Shown piece after piece: positions 26,583-34,428 of a stretch of DNA of 64,000 bases (position 1 is the stretch's first letter; every line of letters begins with the position of its first letter). The notes under the pieces are model-generated. The model searched no databases. It was not told the DNA's origin and worked only from the letters and a program-made list of their open reading frames with translations. Source of the stretch: Bradyrhizobium xenonodulans. GTDB taxonomy: Bacteria; Pseudomonadota; Alphaproteobacteria; Rhizobiales; Xanthobacteraceae. The position numbers and the translations under genes were made by a program. The stretch lies in NCBI RefSeq assembly GCF_027594865.1, contig NZ_CP089391.1, forward strand, positions 1,270,501 through 1,334,500, given 5' to 3'.

Positions 26583-28193
26583 ATGCTGACCGAGGCCAAG
26601 ACCTACGACGAGCTCAACCGCAAGTTCCGCTGGGACATCCCCGCGCGCTTCAACATGGCGGAGGCGTGCTGCGACCGCCATGCCGATGGCACGGGCCGTC
26701 TCGCGCTTGTTTATGTCGACGAGAACGGCGCCACCACGCGCACCTCCTTCGACGAGGTCGCGGAGATGTCGCGCCGCTTCGCCAACGTGCTCAAGGCCGA
26801 TGGCCTTGCGCGCGGCGACCGCGTCGCGGTGTTCCTGTCGCAGTCGCTCGAATTGCCGATTGCGCATATGGCGGCGTTCCGCTCAGGCCTGATCTCGATC
26901 CCGCTGTTCGCGCTGTTCGGCGAGGACGCGCTGGAATTCCGCCTGTCGAACTCGCAGGCCAAGGCGATCGTCACCGATGAGGGCGGCTGGGAGAAGCTCG
27001 CGAAGATTCGCGACCGCCTGCCGGATCTGAAGAACGTCTATGTGGTCGGCGAGCGCGCGCCCGCGGGCACGACATCGTTCTGGGATGCGGTCAAGGCGGC
27101 CTCGCCCGATTTCGCCTGCGTCGATACCTCGGCCGACGATCCCGCGCTGATCATCTACACCTCGGGCACGACGGGCAATCCGAAGGGCGCGCTGCATGCG
27201 CACCGTGTCGTGCTCGGCCATCTCCCCAATGTCGAGATGTGCCACAATTTCCTGCCGCGCCCCGGCGATCTGATGTGGACGCCGGCGGACTGGGCGTGGA
27301 TCGGCGGCCTCGTCAACGCCCTGTTCGCATTCTGGTACCACGGCATTCCGCTGGTCGGTCACCGCGCGCGTAAATTCGAGCCGCATGCGGCGATGCAGAT
27401 GATGGCCGATCTCGGTGTCCGCAATGTCTTCCTGCCGCCGACCGCGCTGAAGCTGATGCGGCAGGCCGGCGTGAAGCATCCGGGCGTCAAGCTGCGCAGC
27501 ATCTTCACCGGTGGTGAATCGCTCGGCGGCGAGTTGCTCGGCTGGGTGCGCGAGACCTTCGGTATCGATGCGCATGAGGTGTTCGGCCAGACCGAGTGCA
27601 ATCTCGTGATCGGCAGCAACTCCAACCTGTTTCCGATCCGCCCCGGCGCGATGGGCAAGGCGACGCCGGGCTTCGACGTCCGTATCGTCAACGACAAGGG
27701 CGAGGAGCTGCCCACGGGCCAGCGCGGCATCATCGGCGTGCGCCAGCCGTGCCCCGTCACCATGCTCGAATATTGGCGCAATCCGGAGGCGACGGCGAAG
27801 AAATATGCCGGCGAGTTCTTGCTGACCGGCGATCTCGGCGTGCAGGATGAGGACGGTTATTTCTGGTATGTCAGCCGCGAGGACGATGTCATCACCACCG
27901 CGGGCTACCGCGTCGGCCCTTCCGAGATCGAGCACACGCTGATGAAGCATCCCTCGGTGGCGATGGCGGCCGTGGTCGGCATCCCCGATCCGATCCGCAC
28001 CGAATCGATCAAGGCGTGGATCGTGCTGCGCCCGGGTTTTGCGCCGGGCGATGCGCTCGCGCGCGAGATCCAGGAGTTCGTCAAGGTGCAACTCGCCGCC
28101 CACGAATATCCGCGCTTCGTCGAATTCGCGGAGGCGCTGCCGATGACCGCGACCGGCAAGGTGCTGCGGCGCGAGCTACGGGCGAGGGGCTAG
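26583..28193 (+). CDS. AMP-forming acyl-CoA synthetase
   Basis: A 536-residue adenylate-forming enzyme: P-loop-like YTSGTTGNPKG at 192-202, the substrate-site FGQTECNLVIG, the ATP-binding LLTGDLGVQDEDGYFWYVSREDDVITTAGYRVGP and the catalytic C-terminal lysine in TATGKVLRREL. It activates a carboxylic acid (medium chain or aryl; not assignable) to its CoA ester in the cytoplasm. The start ATG is at 26583; longer extension to 26358 overlaps the epoxide-hydrolase gene and has no matching part. It lies in an operon with the epoxide hydrolase and a MarR regulator. Confidence 0.92.
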   Translation: MLTEAKTYDELNRKFRWDIPARFNMAEACCDRHADGTGRLALVYVDENGATTRTSFDEVAEMSRRFANVLKADGLARGDRVAVFLSQSLELPIAHMAAFRSGLISIPLFALFGEDALEFRLSNSQAKAIVTDEGGWEKLAKIRDRLPDLKNVYVVGERAPAGTTSFWDAVKAASPDFACVDTSADDPALIIYTSGTTGNPKGALHAHRVVLGHLPNVEMCHNFLPRPGDLMWTPADWAWIGGLVNALFAFWYHGIPLVGHRARKFEPHAAMQMMADLGVRNVFLPPTALKLMRQAGVKHPGVKLRSIFTGGESLGGELLGWVRETFGIDAHEVFGQTECNLVIGSNSNLFPIRPGAMGKATPGFDVRIVNDKGEELPTGQRGIIGVRQPCPVTMLEYWRNPEATAKKYAGEFLLTGDLGVQDEDGYFWYVSREDDVITTAGYRVGPSEIEHTLMKHPSVAMAAVVGIPDPIRTESIKAWIVLRPGFAPGDALAREIQEFVKVQLAAHEYPRFVEFAEALPMTATGKVLRRELRARG

Positions 28194-28202
28194 CTTCTTC
28201 CG

Positions 28203-28670
28203 ATGCCAAAGATGTCTCAAGCCGCCGGGCTTCACCGCGCCTCGCTCGACAAGCTGCACGATCTCGATGCGGCGCTGGAGCTCATGTATTACGGCTGGCG
28301 CGGGATGACGCTCCAGGCCGACGCATATCTTGCGAAGCAGGGCCTGTCGCGTCCGCACCATCGTATCCTCTACGTGGTGGCGCGCCGGCCCGACATCGCG
28401 ATCGGCGCGCTGATCGAGATCCTCGGCATTTCCAAGCAGGCCCTGAACCGGCCGCTCAATTTGCTGCTGGAGCGCAAGCTCCTGACGGCGAAGCGCTCAC
28501 CCGAGCAGCATCGCTCCAAGCTGCTGCGCCTGACGGCTGCGGGGCAAAAGGTCGAGCAAACGGCTTCGGGGCACGAGCGCAAGGTGATGCGTGAGGCGTT
28601 CGACCTCGTCGGGGCGCCGGGTGCAGCGGCGTGGATGGCCGTCATGGGAACAATCGCCGACAACACCTGA
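28203..28670 (+). CDS. MarR-family transcriptional regulator
   Basis: A 155-residue winged-helix regulator; the core ISKQALNRPLNLLLERKLLTAKRSPEQHRSKLLRLTAAGQK is the HTH and wing of MarR proteins, with dimerisation helices at both ends. It lies 9 bases after the acyl-CoA synthetase stop, the last gene of the epoxide hydrolase operon. Directly after it is a perfect palindrome GTCAAC-N3-GTTGAC before the next unit, which is the likely operator. Confidence 0.88.
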   Translation: MPKMSQAAGLHRASLDKLHDLDAALELMYYGWRGMTLQADAYLAKQGLSRPHHRILYVVARRPDIAIGALIEILGISKQALNRPLNLLLERKLLTAKRSPEQHRSKLLRLTAAGQKVEQTASGHERKVMREAFDLVGAPGAAAWMAVMGTIADNT

Positions 28671-28681
28671 CGCGGCTTCAA

Positions 28682-28696
28682 GTCAACATAGTTGAC
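28682..28696. promoter_or_regulatory. Palindrome GTCAAC-ATA-GTTGAC overlapping a TTGACA -35 box
   Basis: Two perfect six-base arms with a three-base spacer, 12 bases after the MarR stop. The right arm is part of TTGACA, a strong -35 element for the NTF2-like gene at 28751. A regulator bound here would block this promoter; the adjacent MarR protein is the best candidate. Confidence 0.75.
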
Positions 28697-28750
28697 ATTA
28701 GGCGCGGGCTTTGCCACTTTCCTAGCTAATGAGCCGGGGAGGGCCGCGTC

Positions 28751-29119
28751 ATGGGCAGGCATAAAATGGACCGCGCCGCCGCCGAACGCTTTGTCGCGGC
28801 ATGGTGCGCGAGCTGGTGCCGGGTCGACATCGACACGGTCGTCGCGCATTTCGCCGACAACGCCCAGATGCGCAGTCCTCTGGCGCTCACGCTGACGGGG
28901 TCTCCCACAGTCACTGGGGCCGAGAACATCCGCGCCTACTGGCGGAAGGCCTATGGCCACATCGAAAGCGCCGACCTGAAGATCCTGAGCTGGAGCTGGG
29001 ACGAGACGATCGCGCGGCTGACGGTGTGGTGGCAGCTCGGCGACACCCGCGCCAGCGAATTCATGGATTTCGACGATGCGGGCCGTGTGGTGCGCAGCGA
29101 AGCCTTCTACGGAAAATGA
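28751..29119 (+). CDS. SnoaL/NTF2-like protein
   Basis: A 122-residue protein with the NTF2 fold: MDRAAAERFVAAWCASWCRVDIDTVVAHFADNAQMRSPLA (helix plus first strand, an N-terminal signature), ENIRAYWRKAYGHI, and a C-terminal AGRVVRSEAFYGK. A strong ribosome-binding site GGGGAGGGCC precedes the ATG at 28751. The stop overlaps the ATG of the membrane protein gene (ATGA), so they are translationally coupled. Function: small-molecule binding or isomerase-like; not assignable. Confidence 0.82.
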   Translation: MGRHKMDRAAAERFVAAWCASWCRVDIDTVVAHFADNAQMRSPLALTLTGSPTVTGAENIRAYWRKAYGHIESADLKILSWSWDETIARLTVWWQLGDTRASEFMDFDDAGRVVRSEAFYGK

Positions 29120-29565
29120 TCATGCACCTTTCTGATTTCGTCCTGCTCCTCAATACGCTCTGGTTCGGCGGCGCCTTCATCCAGTTCAGCATCGCGCAAG
29201 CCAACACGCTGAAGATCCTCTTGCCGCGAGAAGAGCGCAGCAATCCGATCGCGCCGACGCTTGCGGCCAGCGTCGCGTTCCTGGGCGGGATGAATCTGCC
29301 GATCGGGCTCTTGTCGTTCTATCTGCTGGCGGCGCGTCCGCACTTCTTCCAGCCGGTCGAGGCCCAGCTTGCGCTGTTCCTGTTCTTCGCCGCCTGCCAC
29401 TTCAGCCAGTTCGCCTATAACCTGCCGGTCCTGATGCGCGGAGGGCGTGTCGGGGTGGCTTACTGGCCCGTGCTGAAAGGCCCGATGCTCAGGATCTTCG
29501 TGATCGACGCGGCCCTGTTCGCCGCCAATCTCGGCGTCGCGCTGCTGCTCGTGTCTCGTCCCTGA
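29116..29565 (+). CDS. Small four-TM membrane protein
   Basis: A 149-residue protein with about four hydrophobic helices (LSDFVLLLNTLWFGGAFIQFSI; LAASVAFLGGMNLPIGLLSFYLLA; LALFLFFAACHFSQFAYNLPVL; IFVIDAALFAANLGVALLLV). Its start overlaps the NTF2-like gene by ATGA; the ATG at 29122 is a second possible start. No recognisable motif. The pairing with an NTF2-like protein under a MarR-type operator suggests a small stress or detoxification unit; this is inference. It ends directly against the stop of the convergent sensor kinase. Confidence 0.7.
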   Translation: MIMHLSDFVLLLNTLWFGGAFIQFSIAQANTLKILLPREERSNPIAPTLAASVAFLGGMNLPIGLLSFYLLAARPHFFQPVEAQLALFLFFAACHFSQFAYNLPVLMRGGRVGVAYWPVLKGPMLRIFVIDAALFAANLGVALLLVSRP

Positions 29566-31788
29566 TCAGCGCGTTGCCGACAGGGCGGACCGCAGCATCG
29601 CGGCGAGATCCTGCCGCTTGAACGGCTTTGTCAGAATGCGCGCGTCGACCCCGTCGGGCGTCTTGACGGGATCCTGGGTGTAGCCCGAGGTGAAGAGCAC
29701 CTTGAGCCCGGGCCGTAATTGGGTCGCTTGCCTCGCAAGCTCCGGGCCGAACATGCCGCCGGGCATCACGACGTCGGTGAACAGCAGGTCGATGTCCCCT
29801 CGCTGGCGCAACAGATCGAGCGCCGCGGGACCGTTTGATGCCGCGATGACGCGATAGCCGAGGATCTTCAGCTCGTTCTCGACATAGGCGCGAACCATAT
29901 CGTCGTCCTCGACGACGAGAATGGTCTCGCTTCCCTCGTGCGTGACGATCCGTTCCGCAGGTGCCGGATGCTCGTTTTGCGGTGTTGCAAGGCGGGGAAA
30001 GAACAGCCTGACGACGCTGCCCTGTCCCGGCTCGGACTGCATCTGCACGAGGCCGCCGGACTGTCGCACGAACCCGTAGACCATGCTGAGGCCGAGCCCG
30101 GTCCCCTTGCCGACTTCCTTGGTGGTGAAGAACGGCTCGAACGCCCGGCTCGCCACCTCGGCGGTCATGCCGCTGCCGGTGTCCGTCACCGCCACCATGA
30201 CGTAGTCGCCCGGCCGCGGCTCGCCGTTGACGTCGAGGTCGGATTCCCCGAGCGAAATGTTGCGCACCTCGATCGTCAGCTTGCCGCCGAGCGGCATGAC
30301 GTCGCGCGCGTTGAGCACAAGATTGAGCAGCGCCGTCGCCAGTTGGCCGGGATCGATGCTGGTCAGCCACACGTCCGGCTCGAGCGTGACGGCGCACTCG
30401 ATCTGCCCGCCCAGCGTTCGGCGCAGCAATTGCTCCATCTCGTGAATCTTGCCGGCGATGTCGATGTCGCGTGGCCGCAGCGGCTGCTTGCGCGCGAAGG
30501 CGAGCAGACTCCGCGTCAGATCGGAGCCGCGCTCGGCCGCGGTCGCGATGTCGTTGGCGATCCGGTGCAGCTCCTTGTTGCCCGCCAGCCTGTCGGCAAG
30601 ATGCTCCGAATTGCCGAGAATGACGGTCAGGAGATTGTTGAAATCGTGCGCCACGCCGCCGGTGAGCTGGCCCATGGCCTCCATCTTCTGGGATTGACTG
30701 AGCTTCTGGTTGAGGTCTGCGATGGCGGCGCGTTGTTGCTGGAGCGACTCGGCGGTGTCGTTGAGCAACCTCATCAGCCCGCCCAGCTCGCCGCCCGGAT
30801 GGGGAGGTGGAATTCGTGCGCCGAGGTCGCCGCGTCCGAGCGTCTTCGCCATCGCGGCGAGCCGGCCGACCTGGCGTCCGACGCTCACAGTCGCAAGGAT
30901 CCAGACGGCCGCCAGCAACAGCAGCGAGGCCACCGCGAGCATTGCCACGTCCTCGTAGAGCCGGCGATTCGCCGCCGCGACCAGCCCGTCCTTGGACCGT
31001 CCGACCAGGATGGTGAGGCCGGCATCACGGGTCGAAGGCGAGCGGGCCGCGGCCCAGACCTGCGTGCGGCCCTCGCGATCGGTCACCTCCTGAAACATCT
31101 TCCGATCGGGAGCGGTGGCGAAGCGGAACAGGTCGGATCCCGCGATCGACGCGCCGACGGGCCCGGTCCAGCCTCCGCCCAAGGGCGCGACGAGAACCGT
31201 GCCATTGCCGTCGATGAGCAGGATGTCCTTCTCGCCGAGCAGCCGCTTGTGGTGATGCTCGGCGAATTTGCGCAGGTTGAACGACGCCAGCAGGATCAAT
31301 TTCAGTGCGCCCGCGTCCGATCGTACCGGATAGGCGATCTGGAGCACCGATAGTCCGGTCAGCCGGCCGAACACCGGCTCGAGCACGACGTTGCGCGAGA
31401 CCAGGGCCTGCTTGAAATAGGCGCGATCCCTCAGATCGAGCTTGCGGTCGGTCCGCAGCGAGTCGCAGAACAGGCTGCCGTCCGGATCGATGGTCAGGAT
31501 CCCGGTGAACTGCGGGTACTCCTCGCGCACATCCGACAGAAACGCCGAGCATGCCGCCTTGTCGCGCGTGTCGAGATCTCGGGCGCGGGCGAGACCATAG
31601 TGAAGCTGGGCGGTGCCTTGGATCTTCTCGTCCAGATCGCTCGCGATGTTGTCCGCCGACGCCGCCAGGTTGGCCAGGGCCGCGTCGACCTCGCTGCTCC
31701 GGTTCTGCATGAAACGCAAGCCGACCAGGATCGCCGGCACCAGCATGGCGGCGATGACGAGTATCAGTAGCCGGGTACGCAAGCTCAT
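29566..31788 (-). CDS. Hybrid sensor histidine kinase with C-terminal receiver
   Basis: A 740-residue membrane protein: TM1 (about 7-26), a periplasmic dCACHE-type sensor domain (LTIDPDGSLFCDSLRTDRKLDLRDRAYFKQAL) with a long helical linker, TM2 (near 282-304), HAMP (RLAAMAKTLGRGDLGARIP), a HisKA dimer domain with the phosphorylated His in GGVAHDFNNLL, an HATPase_c domain (N box NLVLNARDVM, G1 TDTGSGM, G2 GTGLGLSM) and a receiver with the acceptor Asp in LLFTDVVMPG. The receiver may pass phosphate on or control output. No partner regulator is adjacent. It is convergent with, and abuts, the four-TM protein gene. Confidence 0.95.
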   Translation of the reverse strand: MSLRTRLLILVIAAMLVPAILVGLRFMQNRSSEVDAALANLAASADNIASDLDEKIQGTAQLHYGLARARDLDTRDKAACSAFLSDVREEYPQFTGILTIDPDGSLFCDSLRTDRKLDLRDRAYFKQALVSRNVVLEPVFGRLTGLSVLQIAYPVRSDAGALKLILLASFNLRKFAEHHHKRLLGEKDILLIDGNGTVLVAPLGGGWTGPVGASIAGSDLFRFATAPDRKMFQEVTDREGRTQVWAAARSPSTRDAGLTILVGRSKDGLVAAANRRLYEDVAMLAVASLLLLAAVWILATVSVGRQVGRLAAMAKTLGRGDLGARIPPPHPGGELGGLMRLLNDTAESLQQQRAAIADLNQKLSQSQKMEAMGQLTGGVAHDFNNLLTVILGNSEHLADRLAGNKELHRIANDIATAAERGSDLTRSLLAFARKQPLRPRDIDIAGKIHEMEQLLRRTLGGQIECAVTLEPDVWLTSIDPGQLATALLNLVLNARDVMPLGGKLTIEVRNISLGESDLDVNGEPRPGDYVMVAVTDTGSGMTAEVASRAFEPFFTTKEVGKGTGLGLSMVYGFVRQSGGLVQMQSEPGQGSVVRLFFPRLATPQNEHPAPAERIVTHEGSETILVVEDDDMVRAYVENELKILGYRVIAASNGPAALDLLRQRGDIDLLFTDVVMPGGMFGPELARQATQLRPGLKVLFTSGYTQDPVKTPDGVDARILTKPFKRQDLAAMLRSALSATR

Positions 31789-32062
31789 CGGTCGGGCGGT
31801 CCAAACTGGTCATCGCGTGTGCTGCTTCGAAGGTACAATTTGCGGCACCATCCTCCGCTCAGTCCATAGGCATCGTGCGGAAAAGGCATCGATGGGGAAA
31901 GATTTCTGAAGTTGCGCGCATCATGGATGAGCCCCGAAAGGGCTTCTGCGGTACCGACGTCCGGCGATCAACTCGCGCGTGCATGCCGGCCGCGAGGGCG
32001 CTACTATCGACGTCAATCCGCGTGCGACGAAGATCGCGCCGGCAGATCAGGGAGGGAGCCGA

Positions 32063-32833
32063 ATGTCGATTTCGGGCAAAGTCGATCCAGTGGTGCGGCC
32101 CGTGGCGGCGACCGACATCGCTGAAGCGCTGGTCGAGGGATTGCGCGATTTCCAGGCGCTGCCGTTCTACGGGCTCTGCTTCGGCGCGCTCTACGCCGGC
32201 GGCGGCATCGCCATCATGCTGTGTCTCACCGCCTTCGGTATGGTCTATCTCGTCTATCCCCTCGCGGCCGGCTTCGCGCTGATCGGGCCGTTCGTGGCGA
32301 TCGGCCTCTACGAGGTCAGCCGCCGCCGCGAGCGCGGCGAGCCCGTCTCCTTCGGCGCCATCTGGTCGGCGATACGCTCGCGCAGCGAGATCGGCTGGAT
32401 GGCGTTCGTCACATTGTTCGTGTTCGTGATCTGGATGTACCAGGTGCGGCTCCTGATCGCGCTGCTGCTCGGCCTGCACGCCTCGTTCTCGAGCCTCCAG
32501 GAATTCATGACGGTGGTGCTGACGACGAACGAGGGCCTGCTGTTCCTGGCCATCGGCAACGCGGTCGGTGCCGTGCTGTCGCTGATCTTGTTCTCGCTGA
32601 CCGTGGTGTCGTTTCCGCTGCTGCTCGACCGCGAGGTCGATTTCGTCACGGCCATGGTGACGAGCGTGCGCGCGGTCGTGACCAGTCCGCTGCCGATGAT
32701 CTCGTGGGCCGCAGTCATCGTGATGCTGCTGATCGTGTCGGCGCTGCCGTATTTTCTCGGACTGATCGTGACGCTGCCGGTGCTCGGGCACGCGACGTGG
32801 CATCTTTACCGGCGGCTGGTGGTGCGGGTGTGA
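32063..32833 (+). CDS. DUF2189-family multi-spanning membrane protein
   Basis: A 256-residue protein with a short cytoplasmic start (MSISGKVDPVVRPV..DIAEALVEGLRDFQALPF) and about six hydrophobic segments. The pattern LAAGFALIGPFVAIGLYEVSRRRERGE is characteristic of DUF2189 proteins, found in alphaproteobacterial operons often near respiratory or stress genes. Function unknown. GGAGGGAG precedes the ATG at 32063, so I reject the upstream extension. A dispersed repeat follows it. Confidence 0.82.
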   Translation: MSISGKVDPVVRPVAATDIAEALVEGLRDFQALPFYGLCFGALYAGGGIAIMLCLTAFGMVYLVYPLAAGFALIGPFVAIGLYEVSRRRERGEPVSFGAIWSAIRSRSEIGWMAFVTLFVFVIWMYQVRLLIALLLGLHASFSSLQEFMTVVLTTNEGLLFLAIGNAVGAVLSLILFSLTVVSFPLLLDREVDFVTAMVTSVRAVVTSPLPMISWAAVIVMLLIVSALPYFLGLIVTLPVLGHATWHLYRRLVVRV

Positions 32834-32867
32834 CTCGTCGCTGTTTCTCTTTCTCCCTTGCGCGGTG

Positions 32868-32961
32868 CCGTAGGGTGAGCAAAGCGAAGCGTGCCCACGC
32901 GTCTGTTGCAGTGTTGGCTTGGTGGTGGGCACGGCGCAAATGCGCCTTTGCCCACCCTACG
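32868..32961. repeat. Second copy of the CGTAGGGTGGGCAAAG repeat
   Basis: CGTAGGGTGAGCAAAG and CTTTGCCCACCCTACG bracket GTGCCCAC...GTGGGCAC; compare 22028-22127. It lies between the DUF2189 gene and the convergent SRPBCC operon. Confidence 0.88.
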
Positions 32962-33025
32962 ATTTTGTGGTTGTGGCCGGATCGGCGTTTCGCTGGTCCG
33001 GGACGACGGCATTGGTGGCCGCTGT

Positions 33026-33541
33026 TTACGGCGTCTTGATTCCCATCGCCTTCAGCGCATCCAGCATCCGCTGCGGCGGGCCCAGCTTGACGACCAGCGG
33101 CTTGCCGGTCTCGAGCATGCTCTTGAGGCTGGAGAGGATCGCCGGCCAGCCCGAACGTCCGCCGGCAAGGATGTCGTCGCTGAGCGGGCGATCATGGCCT
33201 TCGCTCATGGTGAGCCGGACCGCATCGCCGACCGGCTCCATCTCGTAGGTGACGAGGGTCGGCCCCAGCTTCTCGATCAGCTCGGGCCAGTTGACGTTGA
33301 AGGTGACGGCGAGCTTTCGCGGCGGATCGTAGGCGAGCACCTCGCCGCTGATGTGCAACGCGCCGTCGGGCGTGCGCACGGTGAATGCGCCGCCAAGTCG
33401 CGGCTCGACCTCGACGGCATTGCCGAAGAAGTACTGCCTGCTGAACTCGGCCGAGGTCAGCGCCTCCCACACGTTCTCCGGTGTCGAGGCGATGTAGATG
33501 GTGTAGACGGTCAGCGGCTTGAACTGGTCGAGGGTCATCAT
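33026..33541 (-). CDS. SRPBCC (AHSA1-type) protein 2
   Basis: A 171-residue START-like fold protein: TVYTIYIASTPENVWEALTSAEFSRQYFFGNAVEVEPRLGGAF and the pocket-forming GEVLAYDPPRKLAVTFNV are the standard AHSA1 motifs. The start overlaps the previous SRPBCC gene by ATGA. Such proteins bind hydrophobic ligands; with an ArsR repressor they are commonly taken as a small-molecule response unit. No catalytic residues can be named. Confidence 0.87.
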   Translation of the reverse strand: MMTLDQFKPLTVYTIYIASTPENVWEALTSAEFSRQYFFGNAVEVEPRLGGAFTVRTPDGALHISGEVLAYDPPRKLAVTFNVNWPELIEKLGPTLVTYEMEPVGDAVRLTMSEGHDRPLSDDILAGGRSGWPAILSSLKSMLETGKPLVVKLGPPQRMLDALKAMGIKTP

Positions 33542-34008
33542 TTAAATCCTTCGAAGTCGAGCGCGGCGGGCGGGATCGCCGGTGCCTTGCCGGTTTCGAG
33601 CAGGCTCTTGAGCCCGGACAGAATGGCGGGCCAGCCCTTGGAGATGCCGTCAAGCAACTTGCTGCCTGTGGTGAAGCCCTCATGCGTCACCGTCAGCTTC
33701 ACGAGATTGCCCCAGGGCTCGATGCGGAAAACGACCTTTGTCGCCGGCTCCTTGCGCATTTCGGCATCCGCTTCGTGCTTGAACGTGTAGGACAGCCGTC
33801 GCGGCCGGTCGGCCTCGAGGATCTCGCCGGTGTCCGTGACCTTGCCGCCCATCACGAGGGCGAAGGGCGAGCCGACCTTCCAGTCGGACCTGACTTCGGT
33901 GTCGAACCAGTAGGCCTTCGTGAACGCGCTGTCGGTCAGCGCCTCCCACAGTTTTTCCGGCGTGGTCTCGATATAGGTTACGTAGACGAATTCCGGTTTA
34001 CTCATCAC
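33538..34008 (-). CDS. SRPBCC (AHSA1-type) protein 1
   Basis: A 156-residue protein related to the following gene: FVYVTYIETTPEKLWEALTDSAFTKAYWF and GEILEADRPRRLSYTFK match AHSA1 patterns. Its 5' end overlaps the ArsR gene by 11 bases and its 3' end the next SRPBCC gene by 4, so the three genes are translated as one coupled unit. Two tandem paralogues suggest a heterodimer or divergent ligand range. Confidence 0.87.
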   Translation of the reverse strand: MMSKPEFVYVTYIETTPEKLWEALTDSAFTKAYWFDTEVRSDWKVGSPFALVMGGKVTDTGEILEADRPRRLSYTFKHEADAEMRKEPATKVVFRIEPWGNLVKLTVTHEGFTTGSKLLDGISKGWPAILSGLKSLLETGKAPAIPPAALDFEGFK

Positions 34009-34312
34009 GCTTCTCCAACTGGCGTTTCAACTCGCTGAGCGCGGCGAGTTTCCCGCGCTCGAATTTTCTGATCCAGCGCTCGCCGATCTGATGGATCGGC
34101 ACCGGGTTGAGATAGTGCAGCTTCTCGCGGCCATGCCTGATGGTCGTGACCAGATTGGCCTCTTCGAGAATGACAAGGTGCTTGGTCACGGCCTGCCGCG
34201 TCATCGAAAGGCCCTCGCAGAGCTCGTTCAGCGTCTGGCCGTTCCTGGCGTGAAGCCTGTCCAGCAGCGACCGTCGTGACGCGTCGGCGAGCGCTTTGAA
34301 GACCTCATCCAT
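33998..34312 (-). CDS. ArsR-family repressor of the SRPBCC operon
   Basis: A 104-residue winged-helix repressor: MDEVFKALADASRRSLLDRLHARNGQTLNELCEGLSMTRQAVTKHLVILEEANLV is a textbook ArsR core, followed by TIRHGREKLHYLNPVPI (wing). It lacks the Cys pair of metal sensors, as in members that control AHSA1 genes. I start it at the ATG at 34312 instead of a TTG at 34330, since the operator would otherwise lie in the coding part. The palindrome 12 bases upstream is its probable binding site. Confidence 0.9.
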   Translation of the reverse strand: MDEVFKALADASRRSLLDRLHARNGQTLNELCEGLSMTRQAVTKHLVILEEANLVTTIRHGREKLHYLNPVPIHQIGERWIRKFERGKLAALSELKRQLEKRDE

Positions 34313-34324
34313 GGCAGGGATAAT

Positions 34325-34344
34325 ATGCAACCAAATGGTTGCAT
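34325..34344. promoter_or_regulatory. ArsR operator ATGCAACCA-AA-TGGTTGCAT
   Basis: Perfect nine-base arms around AA, immediately upstream of the ArsR start. Arms of CAACCA/TGGTTG around a short A/T centre are, as I recall, typical of ArsR-SRPBCC operons. Confidence 0.85.
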
Positions 34345-34428
34345 GTCAAGATGATGTCTTTGGCGCACGCAAATGGCTGTGCTAGCCTTGAAGCTCAGCC
34401 AACGAAGATTGGTTCCGGGAGGACTTCG

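Noticed and set aside
29938..31353. Plus-strand frame of 471 codons
   Set aside because: Antisense to the sensor kinase gene; no start signal or domain.
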